Counted from the first letter of the stretch, positions 24,002 to 33,103 are shown. The stretch: 36,202 nucleotides of DNA from Desulfovibrio sp. (GCA_031280915.1 JAITGC010000102.1:1-36202), one strand, 5' to 3'. A program made the numbers and translations. The notes: generated from the letters alone by a model not told the origin.

Positions 24002-25297
24002 ATGGCGAATTTTCATCTGATTACTCTGTTCCCCGAATTTTTTGATTCCCCCTTGCGGGCCGGGCTGCTCGGACAGGCGCGCCAACGCGGTTTGGTGAAC
24101 TTCTCCTTTCATAATCCACGTGATTTCAGCGGCGCCAAATTTCGCCATATAGATGACCGGCCTTATGGTGGCGGGCCGGGCATGGTCATGCAGGCCCCGC
24201 CGCTGGCGGCAGCCCTGCGCGCTGTGGCAAGGCCGGGCCGCGTGCTTCTTCTGAGTCCGGGGGGATACCCCTTTACCCAGGCCTTTGCTGAATCTCTGGC
24301 CGGAGAAGAGGACATAACCCTCATCTGCGGCCGTTACGAAGGGGTGGACGCTCGTTTGGAGCGCATTTTCCCCATAACACCCGTGTGTGTCGGCGAGGCC
24401 GTGCTCAATGGCGGCGAAACGGCGGCCTTGACCATTATTGAGGCGGTATCCCGGCTTGTTCCGGGATTTATGGGCAAGACGGAATCCGCCAGTGAGGAGA
24501 GTTTCGCCGGAGGTTTGCTGGAATATCCGCACTACACAAGACCCGATGTATGCGAGGGGCATTCTGTGCCCGAAATATTGCTCACCGGCCATCATGCCCG
24601 CATTGCCCGCTGGCGGCGGGACAGGGCTCTCGCCGCCACGCTGGGCATCCGCCCGGATATGCTCAACGCAACGCCGCTGAACCGGGCGGACGCCGAGGCC
24701 CTCGCGGCTCTTCCCCGGGAGCGCCCAGGACGCAATCTTTCTTTTTGCCTTTTGCATTACCCCGTCATGCTGGATGAAAAAAAAACCGGCATTTCTTCTT
24801 TGACAAACCTGGATATTCATGATATTGCCCGCATTTCCCACAGTTATGGAATGGGGCCTTTTTATGTAGTGACGCCTCTTGCCGATCAGCGTCGCTTGTT
24901 GGAAGACATTCTGCGGCACTGGACGCGCGGCCCTGTTGCGGCGGACAATCCTGACAGGGCCGGAGCGCTTGCCTGTGTCCGCCCGGCCGCCTCTTTGGGG
25001 GAAGCTGTGGAGGGCCTTGGCGAATACGCGGGGGCAAAGGCGCGTCTTGTGGCCAGTTCCGCAAGCTGGCCGGTGAAAAAGAACGCGCCGTCGCCCCTCG
25101 TCCCGCGGGATGTCCGTGATTGGTGCGAAGTTGGGCCGGTGCTTTTGTGTCTCGGCACGGCAAAGGGACTTTCCCGCCAAGCGCTTGCCCATTGCGAGGG
25201 CATCTTGCGGCCCCTGCGTTTTTTGGGCGACAACCATTTGTCAGTGCGTAGCGCTGCGGCTGTTTTTGCGGACAGAATACTGGGCGATTTTTTTTGA
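24002..25297 (+). CDS. trmD: tRNA (guanine-N1)-methyltransferase with extra C-terminal SPOUT domain
   Basis: TrmD methylates G37 next to the anticodon, preventing frameshifts. Residues 1 to ~240 are TrmD proper: [30 protein letters not shown], the knot segment [33 protein letters not shown] and [20 protein letters not shown]. Residues ~250-431 are a second methyltransferase-like region ([34 protein letters not shown] and [21 protein letters not shown]), matching the RNA_Me_trans type that is a separate protein in Thermotoga and fused in Desulfovibrio. The frame is open back to 23801, over the tRNA-Sec gene. The ATG at 24002 gives the family N-terminus. No strong ribosome site is seen. rpsP and rimM, the usual upstream partners, are not here. 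Confidence 0.93.
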   Translation: MANFHLITLFPEFFDSPLRAGLLGQARQRGLVNFSFHNPRDFSGAKFRHIDDRPYGGGPGMVMQAPPLAAALRAVARPGRVLLLSPGGYPFTQAFAESLAGEEDITLICGRYEGVDARLERIFPITPVCVGEAVLNGGETAALTIIEAVSRLVPGFMGKTESASEESFAGGLLEYPHYTRPDVCEGHSVPEILLTGHHARIARWRRDRALAATLGIRPDMLNATPLNRADAEALAALPRERPGRNLSFCLLHYPVMLDEKKTGISSLTNLDIHDIARISHSYGMGPFYVVTPLADQRRLLEDILRHWTRGPVAADNPDRAGALACVRPAASLGEAVEGLGEYAGAKARLVASSASWPVKKNAPSPLVPRDVRDWCEVGPVLLCLGTAKGLSRQALAHCEGILRPLRFLGDNHLSVRSAAAVFADRILGDFF

Positions 25298-25307
25298 GGA
25301 GTGCATC

Positions 25308-25655
25308 ATGGACGTCATGAAGAAAATTGAAATGGAAAATATGCGCACGGATATACCCGCGTTCCGGTCCGGAGACACGGTTAAGGTGCATCTGCGCATT
25401 GTTGAAGGTGAAAAAGAGCGCATTCAGGTCTTTCAGGGCAATGTGATACGCGTCAGGCGCGGGACAACCAACGCCACCTTTACCGTGCGAAAAATTTCCG
25501 ACGGTGTTGGCGTGGAGCGTATTTTCCCCTTGAATTCGCCCTTTATCGACCATGTTGAAGTGGTGAGCCTGGGTCGTGTGCGTCGCAGCCGGCTCTATTA
25601 TCTGCGCGCCCTCAAGGGCAAGGCGGCGCGCATCAGACCGCGCGGTCGTTATTGA
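25308..25655 (+). CDS. rplS: 50S ribosomal protein L19
   Basis: L19 sits at the interface between the ribosomal subunits. The 115-residue product has the family segments [46 protein letters not shown] and [18 protein letters not shown]. The frame extends upstream to 25110 inside trmD; the ATG at 25308 is right because TTGAGGAG lies just before it and the product has the normal length. It starts 10 nt after the trmD stop, the conserved trmD-rplS order. Confidence 0.97.
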   Translation: MDVMKKIEMENMRTDIPAFRSGDTVKVHLRIVEGEKERIQVFQGNVIRVRRGTTNATFTVRKISDGVGVERIFPLNSPFIDHVEVVSLGRVRRSRLYYLRALKGKAARIRPRGRY

Positions 25656-25661
25656 CAGGGC

Positions 25662-26327
25662 ATGGCGGTCCGGCGCGTTGCGGGAATTGATGAAGCCGGG
25701 CGTGGATGTCTGGCGGGGCCGGTAGTGGCGTGCGCGGTTATTCTGCCGCCTGATCACGGCCTCGTCGGCCTCACTGATTCCAAACTTCTTTCCGCCGGGA
25801 GGCGGGAAGTCCTCGCCCCCCAAATACGGCACGGCGCGACGGCTTGGGGTTTAGGCCTTGTCTGGCCCGGACGCATTGACAGTATCAACATTTTGCGGGC
25901 CACCTTTGAGGCCATGGGCCGGGCGGTGCGCACCCTGAGTCAGCCCCCCGACTGTCTGCTTATCGACGGCAACAAAATTTTGCCTGAAGAGGTATTGCTC
26001 CCCTGCTGGCGGCGGGCAGGCCACTCCAGTCCCTGTCCCAGGCAGAAAGCGCTGGTGGGGGGCGACAGAACAGAACCCGCCATTTCCGCCGCTTCCATTC
26101 TGGCAAAAACATTTCGGGACAAGCTGATGCGTGCCCTTGCCCGCCGCTGGCCGGGTTACGGCTTTGAAATTCATAAAGGCTACGGCACAAGTGCCCATTA
26201 TGCGGCCTTGGGCCGTTTGGGGCCTTCTCCTCAGCACCGTTTGACTTTTCGCGGCGTACGCTCGGCCCTCCCGGCTCCGCAAGAGGGATGGCTGTGGCGG
26301 AATCCAAGGGACAAGCCGGAGCGATAG
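25662..26327 (+). CDS. rnhB: ribonuclease HII
   Basis: Cleaves RNA in RNA-DNA hybrids and at single ribonucleotides in DNA. The 221-residue protein opens with the catalytic [15 protein letters not shown] (D and E at 10-11), followed by [23 protein letters not shown] (third acidic residue) and [20 protein letters not shown], then [23 protein letters not shown]. It begins 6 nt after rplS and overlaps yraN by 40 bp, so these genes form one transcript. Confidence 0.95.
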   Translation: MAVRRVAGIDEAGRGCLAGPVVACAVILPPDHGLVGLTDSKLLSAGRREVLAPQIRHGATAWGLGLVWPGRIDSINILRATFEAMGRAVRTLSQPPDCLLIDGNKILPEEVLLPCWRRAGHSSPCPRQKALVGGDRTEPAISAASILAKTFRDKLMRALARRWPGYGFEIHKGYGTSAHYAALGRLGPSPQHRLTFRGVRSALPAPQEGWLWRNPRDKPER

Positions 26328-26746
26328 CCGTGCCGGAAAGTGATGTCGCTGAACACATCCTTGTGGGGAGGGTCGGGGAGGATGCCGCCGTGTCCCTGCT
26401 GCGGGAAAAGGGTTTGAAAATTCTGGATCGCAACTGGCGTAAGGGGCGTCTGGAACTTGATATTGTTTGTGCGGACAGAGAGGCAATCGTTTTTGTGGAA
26501 GTGAAAACCCGTCAGGCGCGGGGCATGTCTGACCCCGCCGCCGCCCTGACGCTGGCTAAGCGGCGTTTGGTGATAAAGGCGGCGCAGGCATGGCTTGCCG
26601 CGCACGACGCCTGGCGTCGCCCCTGTCGTTTTGACGTTGTCTGTGTGCGTAAAGACGGCCTTACGTTAAGTGCGGAGCATTATCGCCATGCCTTTGATTT
26701 CTCCTCTGCTCTGGGTGGTGGCCACGCCGCTTGGCAACCCTGGTGA
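26288..26746 (+). CDS. yraN: YraN/UPF0102 family endonuclease-like protein
   Basis: A 152-residue member of UPF0102, a PD-(D/E)XK nuclease-fold family of unproven function. It shows [26 protein letters not shown], then [24 protein letters not shown], which carries the fold's acidic residues and lysine (E-x-D ... E-V-K), and [15 protein letters not shown]. It starts inside rnhB and its end overlaps rsmI. The rnhB-yraN-rsmI neighbourhood is conserved in many proteobacteria. Confidence 0.88.
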   Translation: MAVAESKGQAGAIAVPESDVAEHILVGRVGEDAAVSLLREKGLKILDRNWRKGRLELDIVCADREAIVFVEVKTRQARGMSDPAAALTLAKRRLVIKAAQAWLAAHDAWRRPCRFDVVCVRKDGLTLSAEHYRHAFDFSSALGGGHAAWQPW

Positions 26747-27533
26747 TCTTTCGCCCAGGGCGAAAGAGATTCTTGCGGAGGTGGATGCGGTTCTGGCGGA
26801 GGACACGCGCCGCGCGGCCCGTCTCTGCTCCGGGCACGGCATTCAACCCCGCCGTTTGTTGAGTTTTTTTGAACACAATGAAGAAAAACGCACTCGAGAG
26901 GCCTTGGGTCTTTTGAAAGCGGGCAGCAGTCTGGCGCTCATCTCCGACGCGGGTACGCCTCTTTTGGCCGATCCCGGTTACCGTCTGGTCAGAGCCTGCC
27001 GTAAAGAGGGAATCCCCGTTTCACCACTGCCCGGCCCCTCCGCTCCGGCGGCTGCCCTTTCCGTCGCAGGCATCCCTCCATTGCCCTATACCTTTCTCGG
27101 TTTTCTTCCCCGCGATGACGCGGGGCAAAAATTGCTCTTCACAGCCTTTGCCGCAACGCCTGGCGCTCTGGTTTTCTTTGAGCGGCGTGACAGGCTTAAG
27201 ACAAGCCTCGCTGCAGCCCTGGAAATCCTTGGCCCGCGAGAGCTTGCTGTTTGCCGCGAATTGACCAAAATACACGAGGAATTTATACTTACCCGTCTTG
27301 AGCGGGTGGATGAAGTGCCGGACGAACTGCTCGGAGAGCTGACAATCATCATCGGCCCGCCGGAACGGACGGAACGCCTGTCCGAGGGGGATGTCCGTCG
27401 CCTGATTGCCGCAGAGTCCGCAACCGGGCGCTCCAGCCTTAAACCCCGTGAACTGGCGCGCCATCTGCGGGATGCGGCCCGCGGTTGGAGCGTGAAAGAG
27501 ATTTACGCGTTGCTGACGGAAAATAAAACATAA
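26688..27533 (+). CDS. rsmI: 16S rRNA (cytidine-1402 2'-O) methyltransferase
   Basis: RsmI methylates the ribose of C1402 in the 16S rRNA decoding centre. The 281-residue protein has the tetrapyrrole-methylase-like fold with [19 protein letters not shown] at the N-terminus, AEDTRRAARL, LISDAGTPLLADPGYRLVR and VSPLPGPSAPAAAL. I use the ATG at 26688 because it places the first strand normally and has GGAG about 10 nt upstream; an in-frame ATG at 26670 would add six residues. It overlaps yraN by 59 bp. Confidence 0.94.
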   Translation: MPLISPLLWVVATPLGNPGDLSPRAKEILAEVDAVLAEDTRRAARLCSGHGIQPRRLLSFFEHNEEKRTREALGLLKAGSSLALISDAGTPLLADPGYRLVRACRKEGIPVSPLPGPSAPAAALSVAGIPPLPYTFLGFLPRDDAGQKLLFTAFAATPGALVFFERRDRLKTSLAAALEILGPRELAVCRELTKIHEEFILTRLERVDEVPDELLGELTIIIGPPERTERLSEGDVRRLIAAESATGRSSLKPRELARHLRDAARGWSVKEIYALLTENKT

Positions 27534-27545
27534 CGGTTTGTGGTC

Positions 27546-28001
27546 ATGAGCAGAAAATCCGTTGACACTTCCATTGCCGTCAATAAAAAAGCCTGGCATC
27601 TGTATGAGCTTGCGGAATTTCTGGAGGCCGGCATTGTGCTTACCGGCCCGGAAGTCAAAAGCATTCGTGCCGGCAAGGTCAATTTTATCGACAGCTATGT
27701 CGAATTCAGACAAGGGGAGGCCTGGCTTGTTTCCCTGCATATCGCCCCCTACGCCAATGCCGGCTGCGCCGCGCAACAGCAGCCGGATCGCCCCCGCAAA
27801 CTCCTGTTGCACGAGCGGGAGATTGCTCGCTATGCCGGCTCTGTTGCCCAAAAGGGGCTGACGGTTGTACCCGTGCGCATCTATCTCGCGCGCGGCAAGG
27901 TCAAGGTGGAGATTGCCCTTGGACGCGGAAAAAAGCTGCATGATCACAGAGAAAGCCTGAAACGGCGTGCGGCGGAACGGGATATGGCCCGTGAAACGTG
28001 A
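27546..28001 (+). CDS. smpB: SsrA-binding protein
   Basis: SmpB brings tmRNA to stalled ribosomes. The 151-residue protein contains NKKAWHLYELAEFLEAGIVLTGPEVKSIR, FIDSYVEFRQGEAWLVSLHI, RPRKLLLHEREI, VPVRIYLARGKVKVEIALGRGKKLHDHRE and a basic tail ending in RRAAERDMARET, all characteristic. The ATG at 27546 is preferred over an in-frame GTG at 27540. It lies 12 nt after rsmI. The tmRNA gene itself is not in the window. Confidence 0.96.
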   Translation: MSRKSVDTSIAVNKKAWHLYELAEFLEAGIVLTGPEVKSIRAGKVNFIDSYVEFRQGEAWLVSLHIAPYANAGCAAQQQPDRPRKLLLHEREIARYAGSVAQKGLTVVPVRIYLARGKVKVEIALGRGKKLHDHRESLKRRAAERDMARET

Positions 28002-30490
28002 TGCGCCGTCCTCCGCTGCAGGCGCCGCTTCTTTGGCAATGCTATCTCGCTTTCTGGATTCTCGGCATTCATGGCGTTGTCTGGCTCAATCCGGCCATTT
28101 TTTGCGCGTTTCTTCTGCCCCTTGTTGATTCCCGTCTCAGGCAGCCACACCGTCTTGTTCTTGCTGCCGTTATTTTTATGTGCGGTTTTGTGGCCGCCGG
28201 GCGGCAGTTGGCTGTCGCGTCGTTGCCGGAGCGGTTGCCTGGGAACATTGAAGGGAGCCGCGCTCCGCGTTTGTGCGGCCTTGTGTATGGTGTGCAAGGC
28301 CTGCCGGACAACCGTCTGCGTGTTTTGCTGGAGGAGTCGCGTTTTCAGAATAACCCCGAAGCCGCGCCGGAAACCGTCTCCGGCCTTGTGGCCTGGACGT
28401 GGGAAACTCCGTTGCTTACGCCGCTTGTCGGGCAAAGGGTCTGTCTTGATCGGCGGCCACGTCCGGTTCACGGTTTTGCCAATGAAGGGCTGGAAAATTT
28501 CGGCATGTGGTTGCGGAACCAGGGTGTCTCTTTGCAGCTGTGGAGCAGGGGCGAACAGGGCAATCCGCATCTTTCCGGCCAGGGAAGCCCGCTTGCCCGC
28601 CGGCGGGAAGAGCTACGGGTGAAATTTTTGGAGGCCCTTGCCTTCAATGACGCTCCAGGTGGCGCGGCAGAGCGGAGCGTGTCCGACATGCCGCAGGGCA
28701 GGGCCATACTCGTGGCCTTGCTTTTCGGTGACCGCCGCTTCATCCAGCAGCAGACCATAAACGATTTTTCAGCCGCCACCCTGATGCACAGCCTGGCTCT
28801 TTCGGGCCAGCATCTGGCTGTGGCCGGGCTGGTTGGATTGCTCTGCGTTCTGGCGGCGGCCCGGATGTACGCGCCGCTCTATCTTCACAAGCCGCGTCTG
28901 GTCTGGGCGACACTGGCGGCCTGCCCGCCAGCGCTCGCATATCTCTGGTTGGGCAGCGCGCCGCCTTCCCTTGTGCGGGCGGGCTGCATGCTGTTTGTCC
29001 TGGCCTTCTGGCTGACGCGCCAAAAAAGTTTTACCACCCTTGATGTCCTGTGCGCGGCGGTGCTTTGTATCACTGTGGTCGATCCTTTAAGCGCGCTGGA
29101 TACCGGCATGCGGCTTTCCGCCATCTGCGTGGGCGTTATCGGGCTGAGCCTGCCTTTTTTGCGCGGCGTGCTTCCCCGGCAAATGGAAAGGGGCGGCGAA
29201 TCCTTTATTCGGCGTCTCGCCCGTGGTCTTTTGCGGATTTTAGTCCTTTCCCTGCTGATACAGGCCATACTGCTGCCCCTGAATCTTTTGCTTTTCGGCA
29301 ATGCGGGATTTTGGTTTCCCCTGAATGTCCCCTGGTTGCCGCTGCTGGGATTTCTTGTTCTTCCCGGCGCCGTTCTGGGTCTCGCCTTGCAGGCCGCCGG
29401 GCTGGAGCAGGCTGCGCGGGCCATTCTTGATCTGGCGGCCTTGCCTCCCCAGGTACTTGCGGATATGCTGGCCTGGCTGGGCAGCCGCCAGCTTTTGGAC
29501 ATGCCGGCCTTCCTTCGTCCGCACTGGACGGCCCTGCCTTCCTTTGCCGCTTTGGCTTGTGCGGCGGCCCTTGCCGTAGGGAGAAAAAGGCCTCTCAAGG
29601 CCGGTCGGCGTCTGTTCGTGCTCGGCTGTGTTTTGTTGTGCGTCGGCCCGGTGCTGCGCATTCAGGAACGGGCTTCCGGCGCGGTACGGCTCAGTGTGTT
29701 GGATGTGGGGCAGGGGCAGGCCATCGCGCTGGATGCGCCGGGCGGCGTACGGTTTTTAGTGGATGCCGGAGGAAGTTCTCCACCCCGCTTTGACGCCGGC
29801 AGGGCCGTAGTGGCCCCCGTGCTGAGTTATAATGTTCCGCCGCGTTTGACAGCCGTCTTCAGCAGCCATCCGGACGTTGATCATCTTGGGGGCCTTTTGC
29901 ACATTCTCAGGGCCTTTGAGGTGAATGCGGTTTTTGACAATGGCCGCTCCGCCAGCGGCCAGTTGAGACAGGCCTGGGAGGATTTTTCCTTTCGCAGGCG
30001 CAGTCTGCGAGCGGGGGACAGCCTGATCTTGGGCGAGGCGGACAGGGGGTTGCGTCTTGAAGTGCTCTGGCCTCCGCAATTACCGACAAACGGCGGGGAG
30101 GGCGTGAGCCGCGAAGGTAGCAGCAATGACGCTTCGCTGGTATTGCGTCTGAGCTGTTTCGGGCAGGGACTGATTCTCATGCCCGGCGATTGCGGGCCGG
30201 CGGCGCTCAGTGGCTTGCTGGCCCAAGGCCGCGATGTGAGGGCAAAGATTCTGGTAGCGCCGCATCACGGCTCGGACAAAAGTTTTTGGCCGGATTTTTA
30301 TAGGGCCGTCAACCCTGATATCGCGCTGGTCTCCTGCGGTTTTCAGAATCGTTACGGACATCCGGGGAAAAAAGTGCGGGATTGGTTTGAGCGGCACGGC
30401 ATTCCGCTGCTCACCACAGCGGAGAATGGTCAGATACGTCTGGATTTCCCGCCGGACGCTTCCGTGCGTGCGGTGACCGCAAAATTTTGA
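28001..30490 (+). CDS. comEC: ComEC/Rec2-type DNA internalisation protein
   Basis: A polytopic membrane protein that forms the channel for single-stranded DNA in natural transformation. Of 829 residues, the N-terminal part has several hydrophobic helices and a DUF4131-like soluble domain. The centre (about 250-500) is the competence domain with SLALSGQHLAVAGLVGLL and many membrane segments. The C-terminal ~260 residues form a metallo-beta-lactamase fold: VLDVGQGQAIAL, SSHPDVDHLGGLL, LMPGDCGPAAL and VAPHHGSDKSFW. The ATG overlaps the smpB stop by one base (TGATG), so translation is coupled. Only 6 nt separate its stop from the convergent DUF3179 gene. It is full-length and looks intact, but no other competence gene is visible. 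Confidence 0.9.
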   Translation: MRRPPLQAPLLWQCYLAFWILGIHGVVWLNPAIFCAFLLPLVDSRLRQPHRLVLAAVIFMCGFVAAGRQLAVASLPERLPGNIEGSRAPRLCGLVYGVQGLPDNRLRVLLEESRFQNNPEAAPETVSGLVAWTWETPLLTPLVGQRVCLDRRPRPVHGFANEGLENFGMWLRNQGVSLQLWSRGEQGNPHLSGQGSPLARRREELRVKFLEALAFNDAPGGAAERSVSDMPQGRAILVALLFGDRRFIQQQTINDFSAATLMHSLALSGQHLAVAGLVGLLCVLAAARMYAPLYLHKPRLVWATLAACPPALAYLWLGSAPPSLVRAGCMLFVLAFWLTRQKSFTTLDVLCAAVLCITVVDPLSALDTGMRLSAICVGVIGLSLPFLRGVLPRQMERGGESFIRRLARGLLRILVLSLLIQAILLPLNLLLFGNAGFWFPLNVPWLPLLGFLVLPGAVLGLALQAAGLEQAARAILDLAALPPQVLADMLAWLGSRQLLDMPAFLRPHWTALPSFAALACAAALAVGRKRPLKAGRRLFVLGCVLLCVGPVLRIQERASGAVRLSVLDVGQGQAIALDAPGGVRFLVDAGGSSPPRFDAGRAVVAPVLSYNVPPRLTAVFSSHPDVDHLGGLLHILRAFEVNAVFDNGRSASGQLRQAWEDFSFRRRSLRAGDSLILGEADRGLRLEVLWPPQLPTNGGEGVSREGSSNDASLVLRLSCFGQGLILMPGDCGPAALSGLLAQGRDVRAKILVAPHHGSDKSFWPDFYRAVNPDIALVSCGFQNRYGHPGKKVRDWFERHGIPLLTTAENGQIRLDFPPDASVRAVTAKF

Positions 30491-30496
30491 ATCAAT

Positions 30497-31672
30497 TTAT
30501 TTCTGCAGCGCGGAGGGATTTTGCTGTCCGCCCATCCGGCTGCCGGCATCCGGCGGAGAGAACTGGAGCAGATTGGCCGGCACCTCTCCGGGGCCAGGCA
30601 GGGTGAAGGTTTCCGGATTCATGCTGGCCCAGGCGAACCACATTGAATAGTAACCATAAAGCTGTTTCATGGAAGCGCCTTGCATATTGCCTTCCAATGC
30701 CTTGCCTGTGGCCGGGTCCCATCGGCTGCGCGTGGCGAGATCGGTCAGGCTGCCGTATTGGCTGACGAACAAAAAAGGTTCCGCCCATATTTTGCGGTCA
30801 AAAATGCGGACGACATCCAGTTTGCCGTCATAGACGGCCAACAGGGCTGAAGGGCCGAGGAAAAAATTGACCGCTCCGCGTTTTTTGACATAGGCGATGT
30901 CAACAGCCAGCAAAAAATTGTTGTATTCCAGACAGAGCATGGGTGTTTTCTTATGAAAACGCTTGTCCAGGTGCTGAATGGGATAAACGAGGAGATCATT
31001 GTCGTAATATGTGCCCTGTTTCATGTAATTGCCGTAGGGGTCGCGCCCGTAGGGGCGATGGCCGGACGGCAGGGCCAGCACGCGCGCATCGGGAAAACCC
31101 CGACTCGCCGCCCCCCAGGTTGTCCAGAAAACGGGCAGCATGGGCAGACCGCGGCCCAGAAAAGGGCCATCAAAGGCCATACCTGTTTCCTGAAGCCAGA
31201 GACTGCCGGAATTGCGGTCAATCAGTACGCTGTTGCCGTCATAAAGGCGGCCTTCCAGGTCGAAGATCAGGTTGATGCCATGCATTGAAGCGTTGTAGGC
31301 CATAAGCGTGCCGGTTATCGGGCAGTAGGTGACGGCATAGGCGGCATCATCAATGACCTCGTTGACGACCTGATGCCAGACCATAATGTTTTGTGGATAG
31401 ATACGCGGACCGTCCGGCAGCATGACCACAAACACAGGCTCATTCCGGCTCATGTTTAAATCCGCGTCCTGCACGCGGTCATAGCGGGGGCGGTAGAGCA
31501 CGGGGATGGCCCCGTAGCTGACGTTGGTCTGCACCAGTTTTTTGGAGACAGCGGCGAGCTGCTCCAGATTTTTTGGTCTGCCCCAAGCGGATTCCGCAAA
31601 CAGAGCAAGGGCTGACGACAGGACGGCGCAGGCGAAGAATAACCGCGATATTCCCGGATTATGCGTCATCAT
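30497..31672 (-). CDS. exported DUF3179-domain protein
   Basis: A 391-residue protein with a Sec signal peptide (MMTHNPGISRLFFACAVLSS, cleavage probably after AESAWG around residue 32) and one DUF3179 domain. The family hallmarks are visible: DGPRIYPQNIMVWHQVVNEVI, YAVTYCPITGTLMAYN, RNSGSLWLQETGMAFDGPF, and DNDLLVYPIQHLDKRFHKKTP. The function of DUF3179 is unknown to me. The conserved Cys-Pro and Trp residues suggest an extracytoplasmic binding or enzymatic role. The long open frame upstream to 32065 lies within rmlD in another frame; the ATG pair at 31669-31672 fits the signal peptide. It overlaps rmlD by 14 bp, so the two are co-translated. Confidence 0.82.
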   Translation of the reverse strand: MMTHNPGISRLFFACAVLSSALALFAESAWGRPKNLEQLAAVSKKLVQTNVSYGAIPVLYRPRYDRVQDADLNMSRNEPVFVVMLPDGPRIYPQNIMVWHQVVNEVIDDAAYAVTYCPITGTLMAYNASMHGINLIFDLEGRLYDGNSVLIDRNSGSLWLQETGMAFDGPFLGRGLPMLPVFWTTWGAASRGFPDARVLALPSGHRPYGRDPYGNYMKQGTYYDNDLLVYPIQHLDKRFHKKTPMLCLEYNNFLLAVDIAYVKKRGAVNFFLGPSALLAVYDGKLDVVRIFDRKIWAEPFLFVSQYGSLTDLATRSRWDPATGKALEGNMQGASMKQLYGYYSMWFAWASMNPETFTLPGPGEVPANLLQFSPPDAGSRMGGQQNPSALQK

Positions 31673-32531
31673 CGGTATGGAATGCGTTATGGAGATAATC
31701 CCGCAGGGCTTGGGGCCATGGACGAGGAGGCTGGCCCAGAAAGGCGCCGAGCTTTGTCGCGTCAAGGACAGACCACGCCGGGCGCCGGGCTTTCTGCGGC
31801 CACTGCTCCGAAGTGATGGGAATAACTTGGCAGGCCCCTCCGGCAAGGGCAATGGCCTCAGCGGCAAGTTCAGCCCAATTGGCCTGTTCGCTGTTGACGG
31901 CATGCCAGATTCCGGTGGCCCGTTTTGCCGCCAAGGCGAGGCTCCACCGGGCAAGATCCAGCGTGTAGGTGGGCGAGCCGGTCTGGTCAAAAACAACCTC
32001 CACGCTGTCCGCTGTGCGGCTTTTATGGAGGATTGCCTGCACAAAATTTTTTCGGCCCGGCCCAAAAAGCCAGGCGGTACGCAACACGCAGGCTCTGCCC
32101 GGCAGAGTTTTCAGTACCGCCCGTTCTCCGGCGAGCTTGGTGAGGCCGTAAATTGAAAGGGGAGCCGGTGTATCGTCTTCCCGCCAGGCGTGCTCGCCCT
32201 GTCCGGAAAAAACGAAATCCGTACTGAAATGCACAAGATGGCCTTGTCCCATTGACTTGAGTATATGGGCGAGGGTATCGGGTAGGGCGCAGTTTAAAAG
32301 CCGCGCCTGTCTGGGCCGTTCTTCGGCGTCATCTACCCGTGTCCAGGCCACGGCGTTGAATACCACATCCGCCGCGCTTTTGGCAAGGCGTTTTGCAAGA
32401 AAGGCGCTGTTCGTCACATCGCCGTCCGCCCGTCCGAGGGTTTCCACCCCCCAGCCCTCTTCAGACAACACGCGCGTCAAGGCCCGGCCCAAAAGGCCCG
32501 TCGCGCCGCCGAGCACGAGCGCTTTCGGCAT
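31659..32531 (-). CDS. rmlD: dTDP-4-dehydrorhamnose reductase-like SDR
   Basis: An extended short-chain dehydrogenase of the RmlD type, which reduces dTDP-4-dehydrorhamnose to dTDP-rhamnose for surface polysaccharides. It shows the nucleotide motif LVLGGATGLLG at the start, VVFNAVAWTRVDDAEERP (the NAxAYTxVDxAE signature), STDFVFSGQG, YGLTKLAGE with the catalytic Tyr and Lys, RTAWLFGPG, and DQTGSPTYTLDLA. I use the ATG at 32531, giving 290 residues; ATGs at 32564 and 32594 are alternatives. The rest of the rhamnose pathway is not adjacent, so the exact sugar substrate is inferred from family similarity. Confidence 0.85.
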   Translation of the reverse strand: MPKALVLGGATGLLGRALTRVLSEEGWGVETLGRADGDVTNSAFLAKRLAKSAADVVFNAVAWTRVDDAEERPRQARLLNCALPDTLAHILKSMGQGHLVHFSTDFVFSGQGEHAWREDDTPAPLSIYGLTKLAGERAVLKTLPGRACVLRTAWLFGPGRKNFVQAILHKSRTADSVEVVFDQTGSPTYTLDLARWSLALAAKRATGIWHAVNSEQANWAELAAEAIALAGGACQVIPITSEQWPQKARRPAWSVLDATKLGAFLGQPPRPWPQALRDYLHNAFHTDDDA

Positions 32532-32564
32532 GGTGGGCCTTTGTTGCGTGTCAGAATGCGGCAT

Positions 32565-32985
32565 GGTCTTTCCAAGGCAAACCGGCCCAAACATTTTTAT
32601 TGAACCGGTTTGGTTTGAGCAGCACTACGCCGCATGTTTCGTCGACTTCAGGCCCAAGGTCGCTGCAGCTCTTTTACGCGCGGGCGCTGTCCGTCCGTCA
32701 ATTCCAGGGTCACGCTGCTCTGCTCCGGGTCGCAGCTCTTTTACGCGCGGGCGCTGTCCGTCCACCCACTGCCTTCTGCGGCCTTGCGGCGGTACTATCG
32801 GGGAACGGCAAGGCGCGGCGTACCCTCCCCCCTCCGACAATGCGGTGTAAAAATTAGCGTTTATTTCCTGTGGAAGTCAACCGGCTTTTTCCTCCGGTAG
32901 TGCTTTGGTTTGGGATTGTCAGGGAGTGGTTCAACGCGCCCCGCCCCAGAACCGAGAAAAAATGGCCGGGAGGCCGTCCTGTGGG
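32565..32985. other. GC-rich intergenic region with tandem repeat
   Basis: No convincing gene. It contains the 32-nt direct repeat described separately. Minus-strand frames through the repeat give short Ala/Arg/Lys-rich stretches ending in stops, which might be remnants of a basic protein tail. A weak hairpin ACCGG-ctttttcct-CCGGT lies near 32880-32898. The 3' part leads into the sigma-28-type promoter of the chemoreceptor gene. Confidence 0.45.
32665..32763. repeat. pair of 32-nt direct repeats, 67-nt period
   Basis: An identical 32-nt sequence beginning GCAGCTCTTTTACGCG and ending GCGCTGTCCGTCC occurs at 32665-32696 and 32732-32763, with a 35-nt unique spacer. The flanks are also similar (GGTCGCT versus GGGTC before the unit). 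The 67-nt period is not a multiple of three. There are only two units and no cas genes, so this looks like a local tandem duplication rather than a CRISPR. Confidence 0.8.
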
Positions 32986-33012
32986 TTAAGTGTTTTCCAA
33001 TCATGCCGATTT
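32986..33012 (+). promoter_or_regulatory. sigma-28 (FliA)-type promoter of hemerythrin chemoreceptor
   Basis: TTAAGTGT (32986-32993), an 11-nt spacer and GCCGATTT (33005-33012) match 12 of 16 positions of the E. coli FliA consensus TAAAGTTT-N11-GCCGATAA with exact spacing. It lies about 90 nt before the ATG of a chemoreceptor, the class of gene expected under this sigma factor. Confidence 0.62.
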
Positions 33013-33103
33013 GTTGCTTGCCGTCTCAAGAGAACGGCTGTACCGTTGGTTTTGTTTTTGATGTCATTATTTTAAAGTCTGCAACAGGTCTGTGGAGGTT
33101 GTC

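Noticed and set aside
23957-25237. 426-codon minus-strand frame opposite trmD
   Set aside because: Antisense shadow of a well-supported gene; the Arg/Gly/Gln/His-rich sequence has no family features.
32665-32763. CRISPR array
   Set aside because: Only two repeat units, no cas genes in the window, and the repeat does not resemble known Desulfovibrio CRISPR repeats that I recall.
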